Positions 1 through 12,100 of a DNA stretch of 64,000 nt are shown piece after piece. Origin of the DNA: Lineus longissimus. Its lineage: Eukaryota > Nemertea > Pilidiophora > Heteronemertea > Lineidae. Below the pieces are notes generated by a model. It made no database searches and was not told the DNA's origin. It worked only from the letters and a program-made list of their open reading frames with translations. The stretch is taken from assembly GCF_910592395.1 (NCBI RefSeq), contig NC_088325.1, positions 6,105,501 through 6,169,500 on the forward strand. The letters are read 5' to 3'. Within the stretch, counting starts at the first letter, position 1. Every line of letters starts with the position of its first letter. Made by a program: the position numbers and the translations under genes.

Positions 1-63
1 GAGAGAGATGTGATAGAATGCCAACGGAAGATACACAACCTCCGAAATCAGTACTCAGCAATC
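1..63 (+). pseudogene. MADF-domain fragment (Harbinger accessory protein)
   Basis: Frame 1 reads into a stretch containing KIHNLRNQY, which closely matches KMHNLRNQY in the better preserved MADF gene at 17.7-18.3 kb (minus strand). MADF/Myb-like DNA-binding proteins are the usual second protein of PIF/Harbinger transposons. Only about 20 residues are in the window and the frame then enters noncoding sequence. Together with the inverted transposase exon just downstream, it looks like the remnant of one element. The match is short, so the call rests on the shared motif and the context. Confidence 0.5.
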
Positions 64-131
64 TTCTTTATTTCTGTATTTCTGTTGGATAAACTTATTT
101 ACAATATGAAATAAAACATATTTTCTGTTTA

Positions 132-372
132 TTGTCAACGATTTCATCTAAAACGTATGGTGAGCGACAATCTTTCCCTCACCGGAATAGCCTGTCTCAT
201 TAGGGTGTCCTGCTTGTGGATAATGGGCCCAACCAGTATTGCCAACTCTTCGAAATCAGCTGATGTCATGCGCAGGAAATTTCGAAGATGCTCCGGATCT
301 TCCAGGAGTAATTCCTGCTGAAGAGCATGATAGGCCCGATAGGTTTCTCTTCTCATCAGCCACTTGTGAGCC
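132..372 (-). pseudogene. Harbinger transposase (HARBI1-like) N-terminal exon, remnant
   Basis: The minus-strand frame encodes the N-terminal region typical of PIF/Harbinger nucleases. It includes NFLRM, DFEELAILVGP, IHKQDT and AIPVRERL, each with a counterpart in the exon at 14471-14795. No later transposase exon and no DDE region is found nearby, so it cannot encode an active enzyme. The sequence at about 480-640 (repeated TGACAG/CTGTCA-like words and CACGTGG) resembles the subterminal sequence of the 14.1 kb element, which fits a decayed copy of the same family. Confidence 0.75.
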
Positions 373-599
373 CAGATCTTGTGCTACCTCTGCGGTTTCC
401 TCTTCTTTTGTAGAATAATGTACACCGCAGCCGCGGCTGCTACCTCCGCTCTCTTCGAAGGTAACATACTAAATGACCTTTCCCAACAGGTCTAATTCGC
501 ACGTGAGGGATCAATGACCGTCCGATGGCTGTTTTCTGACAGTTTTACTCTCATGTGGAAGAAGCTACGAAAACATTCTCATAGCTAGAAATCATCTCT

Positions 600-1227
600 C
601 CGATAGGAACTGTCAGTACGATTTTCTCTCACGTGGAATGTCGCCTTAATTGTTACGAACTCCCCCTGTGAGTTCAAGTGGGTTGTTGGTTCTATGCAAG
701 ATGCGACACTTCTGTGTATGAAAAAACTGAACGAGACTGGTTTTAAATGTAAACAAATATAAGTTTGATACAAAATATATACAGGAATTCTATTGAAGAG
801 TCACTTCAGAATGAATGTCAGCGTGTGTCGACATTATTGCGTTTCGCGAAAGGGAGCAGACTTCGATACTAGCTAGATTTTGGCGCTAAGTTCAGAATAT
901 TGAGTTACCTCAGCATACAGGCTAGACACGCCTCGTGGATTCCAGAATCATTCGTGCACGTGCAGTTACATTCGGTTCCCTCGTGGACGTCTCGTGACAC
1001 TTCCGAACCATTCTTTCTCGTACAGCATACTATTTCGTTTCAACCGTTGGCGGCACTCGGCCTCAGCACTGAGCTGGCTTCCTTGTACCCAGCCTAACTC
1101 CGGGGCTCCGTCTCAACGTTGCGAGCTTTTTCGTTTGCTCTCAATCACGTTCTGCTTTCTCGGCATCACTCTCAAGTCTGCTCTCCCTGCGCTCCCTGTG
1201 CGCGCGGTATTTTAAGTTTCATAACGC
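600..1227. other. Gene-free stretch, slightly GC-richer at 900-1200
   Basis: No gene is recognised. A minus-strand frame at about 920-1035 is locally rich in cysteine (NCTC, ACLAC) but has no start, no splice context and no recognised family. It may be further debris of the flanking Harbinger-type element. Confidence 0.4.
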
Positions 1228-1362
1228 ACCAAAGTTCATGTAACACAAAGTAATCAAATCTGAATTTGCTTGAAATCACTTTGTTATGCTGTTGCACCAG
1301 GTCAGTGAGTTTGTCGATTTCTTTCGGAGAGAAATTGGTTTTTCTGGGGCGTTTTGGGGCAT
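1228..1362 (-). pseudogene. Myb/SANT-like DNA-binding domain fragment
   Basis: The minus-strand frame contains KRPRKTNFSPKEIDKLTDLV followed by QQHNKVISSKF. This is the usual start of the Myb/SANT-like (Myb_DNA-bind_5) module: basic stretch, NFS, EEI-like helix, then a KF motif. Such proteins often accompany Harbinger transposons. The C-terminal half of the module is not recognisable and the frame ends soon after, so it is truncated. Confidence 0.5.
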
Positions 1363-1540
1363 TGTAATTGGGAAACGCCGTTGGAATGCCACGTAGAAGT
1401 CTTCTGTACTGCCGTGCAAACTCTTAGGCCTTCTGTCACGATTGTGTATAAACATGCAATGCAGTGAGCTAAAATACCTTACCCTTTCATTACGAGAGAC
1501 GTTTCAAAGTTTGCTATAGCAAGCTACGTGTGTTCACTCA

Positions 1541-1706
1541 GGGCTTATTCATTCACTTTGCGTAAGCAATTGCTTAGATACTACTTAGATAGCTTCATGA
1601 ATAACACTTAGGGTTCCCTAACCTTTCACGTAAGTTCACCCTATGAGTGCTCTTAGAGTGATCTAAGATCGGAAATCTAAGAGTGCTTTGTGAATCAGGC
1701 CCCAGT
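1541..1706. mobile_element. MITE-like inverted repeat
   Basis: The left end (GGGCTTATTCATTCACTTTG, then GCGTAAG) is an imperfect reverse complement of the right end (CTAAGAGTGCTTTGTGAATC, then AGGCCCC). Repeated TTAGAT/CTTAGA words lie inside. The size, about 165 bp, and the lack of coding capacity fit a MITE. Family and target duplication are not resolved. Confidence 0.45.
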
Positions 1707-2524
1707 ATAGTAACTAAGGGCAATATTACCAAGCCCTCGGCTGCCTAGTCACCTCCTATTCTGCACAAAGTTTCCATCATCAAATTGCACAAAAAAGGGA
1801 AAAATTCAAAAACTGACGAAACTATCATGTATATCTGACTTGAGAGATTGCCCTTCTGTCCCGTCTGCTGGGTTTTCTAAGGCGTCGGCTGGTTGAACAG
1901 AGGAAGAGCGGACTGAAAAAAGATATTGATGGAGAATCAGGTTTGGCTTAGAATCCCTCATTGCCAAGGAGATGGGAGCCAGAATGGCATCAACAAGGTT
2001 TTCAGCTTAGTCCCTCCTCTCTCATCAGTGACCTTCTTACATGTAAGTCAATCGCTGCAGGCAGAATTAACCAATATTCACTTTGGCTTGCCCCGAATCT
2101 TCTCCCCTTTTTTTTCATTCAACTCACCTCTGTATCCATGGGTGCTGGTTCTACTTCTGGTTCTACATTTGCCACAGATACTCGATGTTTAGCCTCACAT
2201 CCTTTACACAGAGCTGAAAAGGCACCAGATTATGGGGGTAATGATAATATGATGTGCAATATAATAGTGTGAAGACATGATGATGATGATAGACTTGTTT
2301 TGATAATGCGACCGGCCATGCTGATTTTGTACGGCAGTGAAGCATCACCTCCAGTGGCACTGGCAGGGAATCATAACTGGGACTTCCTGATCATCAAGCC
2401 AAGGCTCCAATCAACTTTCTAGGAAGAACACAAGTGAAGTGGTAAATCGTTATCACTCAGTTGGTTTTGCACCAAAGTTAGGTTTAGTCAGAGTGGGTAT
2501 CATTACAGGCCTACTGCTTCTTTT
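1707..2524. other. No gene recognised
   Basis: Several ORFs of 65-103 codons overlap on both strands at 1926-2360 without splice context or family similarity. I see no structured repeat here. Confidence 0.4.
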
Positions 2525-3028
2525 CTACTTCAGTGATTTTGAGACTGATCCCTTACCTGAGCCAACTGGGACAAAAACTCCCCACTTGATGTATATTTCC
2601 CGAGACATCACTCGATGAACTGAACCACCATCTTTTCTGGGCTTCCGACTTGTTTTAGAGGGTTGATGAAGTGGGTGCTGGCATCTCCTTTGCTGATTCC
2701 ATGATAAACTTAACCTGTATCGGTGGTTCGGGCATATTGTGGTGTCCAGAACTGGAGAACTCATATCAAACACGCCAGCACGAAGTGCTATGAGCTCCCA
2801 TTCACTTTTGACTTGACTGGCTTTCCTGGAGGACATCCAACGCATCAAATGGGAGTGCACGTCCTTCTTACATTGTTTCAAGGGGATCACACTCTTGTCA
2901 TTGGGGTATGAAGCGCCAGTACCACACTCGCTATCCTTGGATATGACAGCAAATCCACATTTCAACTGTGATTTTTCAGGTTCCATTTTCAATAGACTAT
3001 CACACAATGTACACTTGCATGTACACAA
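2525..3028 (-). CDS. Unassigned 167-residue ORF with Cys/His-containing core
   Basis: This is the longest uninterrupted minus-strand ORF outside recognised genes and transposons in the first 14 kb. The N-terminus is cysteine-rich (MCTCKCTLCDSL). A central segment has ICPNHR followed by W and CQHPLH, a C..H/C..P..H pattern that could bind metal. The C-terminal part contains IKWGVFVPVGSGK. I have the impression that similar proteins occur as multicopy, uncharacterised ORFs in marine invertebrates, but I cannot search to confirm this. No intron signals or promoter are evident. It could be a single-exon gene or a transposon-borne ORF. No function is assigned. Confidence 0.4.
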   Translation of the reverse strand: MCTCKCTLCDSLLKMEPEKSQLKCGFAVISKDSECGTGASYPNDKSVIPLKQCKKDVHSHLMRWMSSRKASQVKSEWELIALRAGVFDMSSPVLDTTICPNHRYRLSLSWNQQRRCQHPLHQPSKTSRKPRKDGGSVHRVMSREIYIKWGVFVPVGSGKGSVSKSLK

Positions 3029-3819
3029 TGCACTGTAACTGTAACTGTTGTTGTTGTTGTCGTTGCTGGTGTTCGTTTCCGCCTAGACCGCTAAGCCTCC
3101 ACAGGGGTAATAAAGGCCTCTAGGTTGATTGAGGGAGTGTGTGGGAGGGGCAAGGGAGAGGGGGGTTCACTAACATCTAAAAATGTAATTTTATTTGGAA
3201 AGCATGTGTATTTCGTCAGTTATCTTGGGAATGGGCAAAAAATTGGCACCAGTGAGAAGGGCGCGACTTGACCCCCTCACCGGAAAACCGTAAGGGCGGC
3301 CGGATTTTTTTCTTTTGCAAATTAAAAAACAGCATTCTGACTTCCTTACCTGGAAGTGGCATCACCTAAAAAACTGCAGTGTTGTAGCTAAAGGAGAGTT
3401 AAAATTGCCTTTTTACTGAAATTTGAGATTGCATTGTTTTTGGGACGTACTGTACCTGTCATTAAAATGTACCTGGGGCAAAACAAAAGGCATGAAAAAG
3501 TAGCTCAGACCATGTACTTTCAATTTCAATAGGCGGTGTTTAGTGATAATTCTGTTTGATGCACGAAAATTGACAAAAGACTTAGCCTATTTTGAGGGAT
3601 AATGCATGTTTTTTTAAAAGGAAAATGAGTAGGAAATGGTTAACAGCCGTACCCCAAAACTGTGGGGTTATTTTCGAAACCAATCCACCAGCCTTCATAG
3701 TACCCTAGGACAGGTCTGTGGTAGAAATTACAACTAGATCTGTTGACCCCCCACCTTGCCACCATTTGCATGATCCTGCATGGTGGTATCATGGACTGAC
3801 ACTTAAAAGTTAATGAATT
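3029..3819. other. Gene-free stretch with short (GTT)n tract
   Basis: It holds a short GTT repeat near 3046-3065 and otherwise unique AT-rich sequence. Nothing coding is supported. Confidence 0.4.
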
Positions 3820-5608
3820 CATTAATTTCCATTTTGTATGAATTTATATCATATTTTGTACAGAATCCGCTCATTCCGCTCATTCCGCTAATTCTACATA
3901 GCCACTGTACATGTATATTGCCTAGCGTTCTGAAGGCAAAATCTGCCATATGTCAAGTTGCCGCTTTGAGCGGAAACTGGCGATGTAGGTTCCAGGTGCT
4001 CATGCAACTTGTTTTCACCAATATACCCGTTAGGTCCTTCACATGATCAGAGGAAACTTTCTAACGACTGGTTATTTCTTGAACCATATTCCGCCTTCCC
4101 CGGACCGTGCATTGGGTTTTCATCGCAGTCCTTATACATCACTTGGTGGTTATAGAATTCATCATTTTTGCAAAGCATTTACCGACGCAGGATTCAAAAT
4201 TTATCACTAGTTCATTTGTTAGACGGCACTGTTTACATTAAGAACTAAACGAGCTGGGAAATCTGAGAGTGATGCGATTTCAAACGCTCGCTTTTGGCAA
4301 TACCTTGTACGAATTTTGCAATAGGGTCAAGAACTAGATAGACAAAATATCAGGCTTTAAAGTTTCATTAAAGGATGCATTTTGTTTAACCCTATGGAGC
4401 CCGCGTTTCCACAGAAATAACACTCCTTGCTTGAAACAACTCCATTAAAGATGATAGCACTCACCTGCTTTATCTTGAGTCCACCTCCTTAGTTTGTCGA
4501 TCTCGTCTTCCGAAAGCGATTTAAAATTATTCGGAAATCAGCTTGTTTTATACAGCCGTGGGATATTGGTGCACTCACTTTCGTAACGTACCCCTGATGA
4601 CAAAACGTTTTAACAAGAGCAGGTGAACACAAAATTGTCCGCTGATTATTAGTTTTTTTATCAAACGTCGTCATAACACGTAATTAGGATACGTGACAAG
4701 TCAGCCATGTCATGTCAGAAACTACTATAAAAATAAAGCAGACAAAACTGGTTAATATATACATCCTTAGCCATGTTTAGCAAGGAGTTTGAGCACATTG
4801 AATAGTTTGGATAAAGCGAACAATGCATACATGTTGCAGGGTCCGACAAACATATTTGTTTCTTTATTGACTTGATAAGCGCGGGGCATATTTGCATGCA
4901 TAAAAGATCAGATTGCTCCGTAAATATTCATGATCATGCTTTTATAACTCACAGTCTAAAAAACAATTAGGACATGTTATACCGAATCATGCAAATGAAA
5001 TCATACTATCGGTCAGACTCCGTAGGTTCACAAGGAGTTCATTGACGAAAGTAGGGGATTTTTCTTCTCAGTTCACTTTTTTTTCTGAAAGTGTTTGACG
5101 TTTTTTCAATTTTATCTCAACTCTCAAAGAGAAGAAAGGCGCGTGATTCGTTAATTTTATCACGCACAAAAATGGGCTGAGTTAATCAAAACAACGTTAG
5201 CTTAAATGGATGCGATGAGTCCTAACCTGGACAGCTTAATGGGTCTAACTGAAAGAGATAACGTCCTCGAGGATAATTTACGTAATTGCCTATAGTGTTA
5301 AACGTGACTGCGGATGCTATGCTTTTGAAGATACCGGACCCGGGCGCACATAAACCTTTCCAATCGGTAGTATGTAAATGTTGAAACGAGCCAAATGAAA
5401 CAAGACCAACTAAACGAACCAAATAAACATTCTATACATTAAACTGAAGATTAGGTTTAGATGCAATATGATTGCAAGCGTTAGGTTGCATGAAATGAAA
5501 AAGCACTTTTATTCACTCAGGCCCACTTAGTTGGACTCGTTTACATTCTAAACAAGCCAAAATAAACGAGTAAATGAAACGTTCCATGGTGCACCATGCC
5601 AAACTTAA

Positions 5609-7111
5609 GGCCTATCGAAAGGGCTCAACTACAAGTGGCATTGAAATGGGATGATAAGTTCAATAATGATATAGAAAATAAATTAAATAAAAAGCAGCAT
5701 AGCATCAGTATCCGAGATGTGGACTGATAATACTCCCACTTTGAAAAATTAGAAAAATGTAAGCAATGTGGAGTTTGATTCATTTTTTGGGTGAAAAATG
5801 CCACATTTGTTGGAAGAAACCAACAGGCACGAGCACACATGGTACACAGGAATAAATTTGACATTCATAAAATTTCAAAACACAACATGTTCAGATTGGG
5901 AACATTTTCCGTTGAAGCCAAAGTGGTCGCCATCTTTGGTTGTTGTCACTCATGGCCAGAAAACGGTAGGTATATTTGGGTCGAAAAAACAATATTGATC
6001 ACTTTCGATTACCTGCATTTCATGACGTCCTAAATGATTAGCTGGTGCAATTGAACGTATTCGACTTTCAAAGAAATCGGACTGGTATAAAAACCATAAA
6101 AGAGTGATTTGTTATGATACTATTTCATGGAAGATGGACGACTATTATGGCACCTACAATGCATGAAACTTACGCGATTACTGATCCACACTGTCTACAT
6201 GTACTTTTCGTTCTTCTGCATCACCTTGCCATCCTTGATGTGGTTTTCATTCATGAAAAATGATACAAATTACACATTTAAACTTTTCACTGTGATATAT
6301 GGAGCCGCACAGCACCTTCGTCGGAAACGGAATTACAATTCCGCGGAGCAAAAGTAGTTTCAGATAGTGCATCAGAAGCAGCTAATTAGCTATAAAACAT
6401 GATACAATGTACTTAAAAAATTATAAATACTGATATCTACACGCCTGGTGCATTTTTACACTTCGAATTCCCGTGAATTTAACGAAATAAACTTTTAGTG
6501 AAACTTTGTATTACTACGCCATGATTTTCTGTGTTGACATCTTCCATGAAATCGTATCATAACAAATCACTCTTCTATGGTATTTATACCAGTCCGATTT
6601 CTTTGAAAGTCGAATACGTTCAATTGCATCAGCTAATCATTTAGGACGTCATGAAATGCAGGTATTCGAAAGTGATCAATATTGTTTTTTCGACCCAAAT
6701 ATACCTACCGTTTTCTGGCCATGAGTGACAACAACCAAAGATGGCGACCACTTTGGCTTCAATAGAAAATGTTCCCAATCTGAACATGTTGTGTTTCACT
6801 CTTTCTTTTCACGTTAAATTCATAGCATCAGGTGCGCTGATATTGAAATTTTATGAATGTCAAATTCATTCCTATGTATCATGTGTGCTCGTGCCTGTTG
6901 GTTTCTTCCAACAAATGTGGCATTTTTCACCCAAAAAATGAATCAAACTCCACATTGCTTACATTTTTCTAATTTTTCTAAGTGGAAGTATTATCAGTCC
7001 ACATCTCGGATACTGATGCTATGCTGCTTTTATTCAATTTATTTTCTATATCATTATTGAACTTATCATCCCATTTCAATGCCACTTGTAGTTGAGCCCT
7101 TTTGATAGGCC
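5609..7111. mobile_element. Foldback transposon with TTAA target duplication, left arm only
   Basis: Both ends are bounded by TTAA (5605-5608 and 7112-7115). The ends are long inverted repeats of about 500 bp beginning GGCCTATC...AAGGGCTCAACTAC, with a spacer of about 400 bp at 6140-6537. The right arm has an empty site, where the sequence passes directly from CCAAACTTAA to AATGAATC (reverse complement of about 43660-43695). Hence the insertion followed the duplication. TTAA duplications are typical of piggyBac- or Kolobok-type transposases. No transposase is encoded, so it is non-autonomous. Confidence 0.88.
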
Positions 7112-7374
7112 TTAAATGAACCATATTGAATGGGACTATGTGAATAATATCATATTTTATGCTTTAAACATACTAGACCGAATCCTGCATTGAATATTAC
7201 ATATGAATTTGATATTTCAGCTCAGGTTTAAATCGACTATTTCGATCGTTTAGCTTGGCTTGTTTCATTTGGCTCGTTTCAACATTTACCTACTATCAAA
7301 TACAATCTCCTGAGTGCACGCCGAGAATTTACGTCACAATGTCATATTCTTCTAGCCCAATGTTTTGCTGTTCT

Positions 7375-7520
7375 GGGCATATAACCCAAAGTTACCATCA
7401 TACAAAGTTTCAGCCATCTAGCCCCAGCGGTTACGCAACGTGATCTGCTATATAAACATTTGACAACGAACATAGACGACCGACACCACGGTATTGTAGG
7501 TCCCAACAGGTGAGCTAAAC
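7375..7520 (+). repeat. Diverged end of the 'aggtcaaa / gtgagct' dispersed repeat
   Basis: The sequence runs AAGTTTCAGCCATCTAGCCC, then GTTACGCAACGTG, then ACGACCGACACCACGGTAT and GGTGAGCTAAAC. This parallels the end of the repeat at 57790-57992 (CAACTCAATAGCTCTAACAG, GTTACGAAACGTG, CACGGTATGGGATAAGC, GTGAGCTAAAA). The homologous place in the right arm holds a longer copy, so this one is probably deleted. Confidence 0.6.
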
Positions 7521-9193
7521 AACTGCAGGTCAAAAGTGCATTTTCCACCAGATTTGCCTCCATAAGTGTATGACGCACTGCCGGTGATGACAGGTGATTT
7601 AAGGAATATTAATCACATCGCGGCTCTATCATGTTAAAAATCGGGACTGTGTAAATACAGCTTAAGCGGGAGTTCACATACGAATGGAGGACAAAACAAT
7701 AGCTTTGCTTGTTATTCAAATTTTGGTGCCACTTTTCTTTATTCGTCTTTACAAAGCCTGATGGCCGTGGTCATTTACCTACAATATGACGAGGCCTGTT
7801 TGTTCATCAGTTGCCTAATTTCCAAGTCTGACTTACCGATACTGATGCAATTTATCCAAGTAAAAATCTGACATAAACTGTCAGCACTTTATGTGATTTT
7901 TTAAAATGTAAGGTCATCTTCGGTCAAAAGGTATACGTATATGTTATTAAATGATAAAACAGCTCTACAAAGTCATAACATCGCTTCTTTAAATAGGACA
8001 CCTCGTTTTATAAGAACCCTAGACCTCGATCAGTTCCAACGGTACCGTCAATAAAGTTCCACAGACCCTGCAAAAACGTCACATCCCTTGCAGCCTATCA
8101 TGAATCTACGTTACTAGGTAGATCTTCAATGAATCAATAAAACAGATTCAAGCTGATATTCTAGAGGTTAAACGCTGATGTTTTTTTTGGATTTTTTGTG
8201 ATCCGTGGTTTTTAAAACTGGCAAATTACTGATGGTGTTATTTTAAGGCGTCCTACAAATAATGTCGTTACTGTAGTACCGCTATCCAATTCGCTTAAAT
8301 TTACACGCGATATGTATAATATATCATCGAAGATCAGTACAAATTTGGACACATTTGTCCGTCCAACTCTTATAGGTAGAACTTCAGAGACGGGCAGCCA
8401 TTTCTGAATACCCCGATACATGAATGCCACCTATTTCTGCTTCATTCTTAGTATTAACTGTGTATCAGGTAAGAATGCATCACCAAACTCCTAATTAAAA
8501 TATGTCAATTTGTCGATAATTATGACGTTTTGAAAACTCTCTGCTTACATCTTTATAATTGACCATAATTTGTCTGTTACTTTCTGTCGAACAAAGACAA
8601 TTATGGACAGATCGGTTGAAATATGAACTTCAGAGATATCTGCAACAATGTAGAAAGTTATTATGAAGATAGATAGATGGGCGACGTGTTCAATGCAGCC
8701 ACGCAACATTAACAAAGACTGGGGTTTTAGAAATGGTTGCTGGGTTGTTGTCATTGCATATCCACCTTTACAATTGTCATAAAACGGAGCCATCTAGTCA
8801 TATTGGACAGCGAAAACCATGGGTTCATATCAAAGTCACGATAGCTGTACACTATCATAACAGTTTAGTTTTCACCGACAAACTGTTAGCAGCTTACGGG
8901 GTGTGTCGCACTAGGAACCGAACCCGCTGTAGGAAGACAGAAACCATGGAGAAACGCGACCACCTTAGGTACTGAGGTAGGATCTCTTCTCAACAAGCAT
9001 CGTATCATCGCCAAATCTTAACCAAAGAAACATATGGTTGTTATCACGTAGCTACGTGTGGACATGAAGACATGTTGAAACAAAGGATGCATTAAATTGA
9101 GCCAGAGACATTCCGAATTGTTCTTATAAGTATCTTCTGTCGGCTGCAATTCGAAAATTCTGAATGCTGAAAATGCCGATTTGATTATGTACG

Positions 9194-12100
9194 ATGATAG
9201 TATCGGACTCCATTGAAATGAATGGCTCGGCCCGTACGGATGTCACCATTACCACAGCAACCGAGGCGACAGAAGATGATACGTATTCAATCTGGGCGCT
9301 GAAGACTCTATATTTCATCCTAACGAAATACGGCTGGTGGGCATGCATCATCATAGGAATCCCAGGGAACACTATCTCCATTATGATAACGAGTAAGAAA
9401 TCGAACCGGCACATCTCGTCGTGTAACTATATGACGGCACTTGCAGTAGTTGATACCATGACTCTCCTAATGATCAGCTGGGCTATTGCACTCATGAAGT
9501 GGGGGTTTGCAGCATCACTGCCGGAGCCCACAAGAGAAATTCTATATAAGTAAGTCTTAAAGCTGGACAGGTTAATTCTTTCTTGTAAATTGTTTTCGTG
9601 TAGTCCGCTCGTAATCATAAATACACATTGCTTTGGTACAAGGCCCGCAACGTGGACGTACCAGCGCGATAAAAATGGGGGTGTATTGTGTTTTTGATTG
9701 ATGTACTGAAATATCACCGTCAAAATGTGTATTCAATGCGCATTTACATTTATGATTTTGGTGAATCAAAATCAGTTCGTAATTTTGAACGAACAACAAT
9801 TGCGTTTAACAACGTTTTTAAAATCTCATGACCTTTAAACGTCTACGTTGACCCACTGACTGGTCTATTAGCGCCAGTATTACCCCTACCGACTTTGTCG
9901 GCGACAAAAGCAGTGTACAGATGTAATTACCTAGTAGGACATGGAAAACCTTAAAGTCTGATAGACTTTTTATATGAATTTTCAATTGTATTATCGCTAC
10001 CCAGAGTGATGTGCCCTCCAAACAGCGATAGTCTATATCGGATCGATGCAATGGAAACACAAAGTGTGACTTCCGTGTGGCGCGAAAAGCATTTCCGCGA
10101 CATGAACAATTGTCCTTTGGGTGCAGAAAAAGTAACAAATAGCGCCTTTTGCTCTACATGGTGAATACGAATTTAAACTAGTTGGAAAAACGTCAACAAT
10201 TTTCAAAGCATGGTTAACTAATAACAAATGGAACGGTTGAAGAATAATTAGATCTATAAAAAGGATAAAGCGCTTATTTTTTCATATCGTGTCGGAAAGA
10301 TGTAGGAGTAAAAATTCGAAGTTAGAACACGGAAAAATTCTAAACTCACACTCTTTGCAGGTGGATGTGGTACTCTGTCTATTTGTTCGCTATCCTATCT
10401 GGTCTTTTCCTAGCCGAGATGTCACTAGACAGACTCATAGCCGTGCGTTTCCCGATGGTCGCCGTGGGATATTGCACCACATCGAGGGCTTGGAAAACAA
10501 TCATTTTTACTGGGATAACTATTGCCTTAGTGAATGCAAACTTGTTCTACACCTACAGATATCATAAGGAAGACGTTTTAGGTGAGTATATGGTCATCTT
10601 GTAATAAATAATGTTCTTCTTCTAGTCTAGTTTTAGATCCTGACCGCACTCTAGCTCTAGCACATCTCGTTTCTAAAATAGATTTCGCAGAATCGAACAT
10701 CTGTGCAGAGACGTCCTTGTTAATTTCAGCGATGAATTACCAATTTGTTCTGTAAATTTGTTCAAGACCAGTTGGTAATCCGTCAGATTTAGTGAGATAT
10801 CGACATTTTTGAATACTTAAGAAATGCGACCACGTGTTGGCACATCTAAATCTAGCTACGTCTCGTGGAATTCCCCGGGCTAGCTGCGCCGATGTTATTT
10901 CCTGACATATTCGAAACGGGAAACTCCGTAAAGTATTATGATTGTATGTATCTTTCTTCAAATATTAGTTGTCTAGCTTCGGTTGTTGCAGGTACTGACA
11001 TCTTGCGAGCCGATGTACCCGAAAGCCCTTTTCTCGAGGGCCTTGCTCTGGGCTTTCAGCTCGGCTTCGGGACACTCATACCCTTCGTTATCATCGTCAT
11101 TAGCAATTTGTGGATCATCATCACGGTGAGCAAGAATTAAAGATAACTTGTTCGAAATATAAAGTGAACCTGTACACTCTTTTATTTTATTTCTCAGTCT
11201 CTTATGAATCATGTGACTGTTGTTGCTGACCTTGTGACTACATTATATATCTTCATCCGTTACTTGGAGAAAAAGAAATCATGCAGAGTTTGCTAAAATG
11301 TATATTCAAAGTGCTGTCCTTTTGTGCAATGAGATACTGTGCATCCCCTTCATCCTGCTATGCGTAAGAAGATAACGCACATACACAAAAAAGCCTAGTG
11401 AGGAAAATGTGTGTACTTGATGACCAGCGACTAGTTGCTGTAATCTTATGTAGATTCTTCTGTTGGGAATCCAAGGGATGGTAAGTACTAGTATTCTTCA
11501 TTCTGCCACAAGGTTATTTAGCTAAGACTCATAGGAATGGATGTTCCTCAAAGGCTCTGATGAGTTTTGTTGGTAGAATAAAGAACATTCAACTTGACTG
11601 GATATTGGTTCGCGCATACTTTACTAAATGTAAGTCAGCACACACTATACACAGTTGAATTGGTGGGTGCTGCTTGCATCATTTGCCGATATACGAATTT
11701 CGACTCCTGTTGACTTTAACAGCAGATTTGAAAAATTAACTGTCGTCTGATACTGTAGGTTCACAAAGCGAACAAGGAGAGAACAACGATGGAGGTCGCC
11801 GGATCCAAGGGTCAGAAGAGGCGTGACAAGGACACCAAGTATCTAACTCGGATGTTGATCCTTGTCTGCATCGCTTACGTCATGTGTTCAATCCCTTACA
11901 GGTAATTGCGTTTGTTTTCACTCACAGAAGATGTGCTTTGCAACGGGCTGATCATATTATTCAAGGGGTGAGGGTAGACAATAATATTGCGGAACTTTGT
12001 TCGAACGAAATGCTTATCCTTGGCAAAACTTGGCACGGTGATGTATCAAACAGCCCATATTTTGCTTGTGCGAAGCATTATTTATACAACTGGTGGCGGG

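Larger units (their letters stand above)
3820..11262 (+). repeat. Left arm of a large inverted duplication
   Basis: This segment recurs in reverse complement at about 34362-45445. Colinear anchors include the TTCCGCTCATTCCGCTCATT motif near 3880 (right arm near 45370), CCGGACCGTGCATTGG near 4100 (45140), and ATGGTGCACCAT near 5590 (43685). Further ones are GPCR exon 1 (9194-9549 vs 38264-38604), exon 2 (10361-10581 vs 35030-35241) and exon 3 (10992-11125 vs 34487-34620). The inner edge lies in GPCR intron 3 near 11262. By eye the arms are roughly nine-tenths or more identical outside lineage-specific insertions. Without its private foldback the left arm is about 5.9 kb. Confidence 0.93.

Noticed and set aside
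4472-4674. ORF of 61-62 codons, and an alternative frame with SLSEDEIDKLRRWTQDKAG before a GTGAGT donor, conserved in both duplication arms (4472-4674 and 44565-44777)
   Set aside because: Conservation is explained by the recent duplication itself. The SANT-like reading is too short and no partner exon was found.
9818-10138. 106-codon minus-strand ORF in GPCR intron 1
   Set aside because: It lies in an intron, and the corresponding right-arm sequence keeps a different frame open, so it is not protein-coding.
10973-11212. 79-codon minus-strand ORF preserved in both arms (also 34400-34639)
   Set aside because: It is the antisense shadow of GPCR exon 3, whose plus-strand frame, splice sites and TM5 pattern are convincing.
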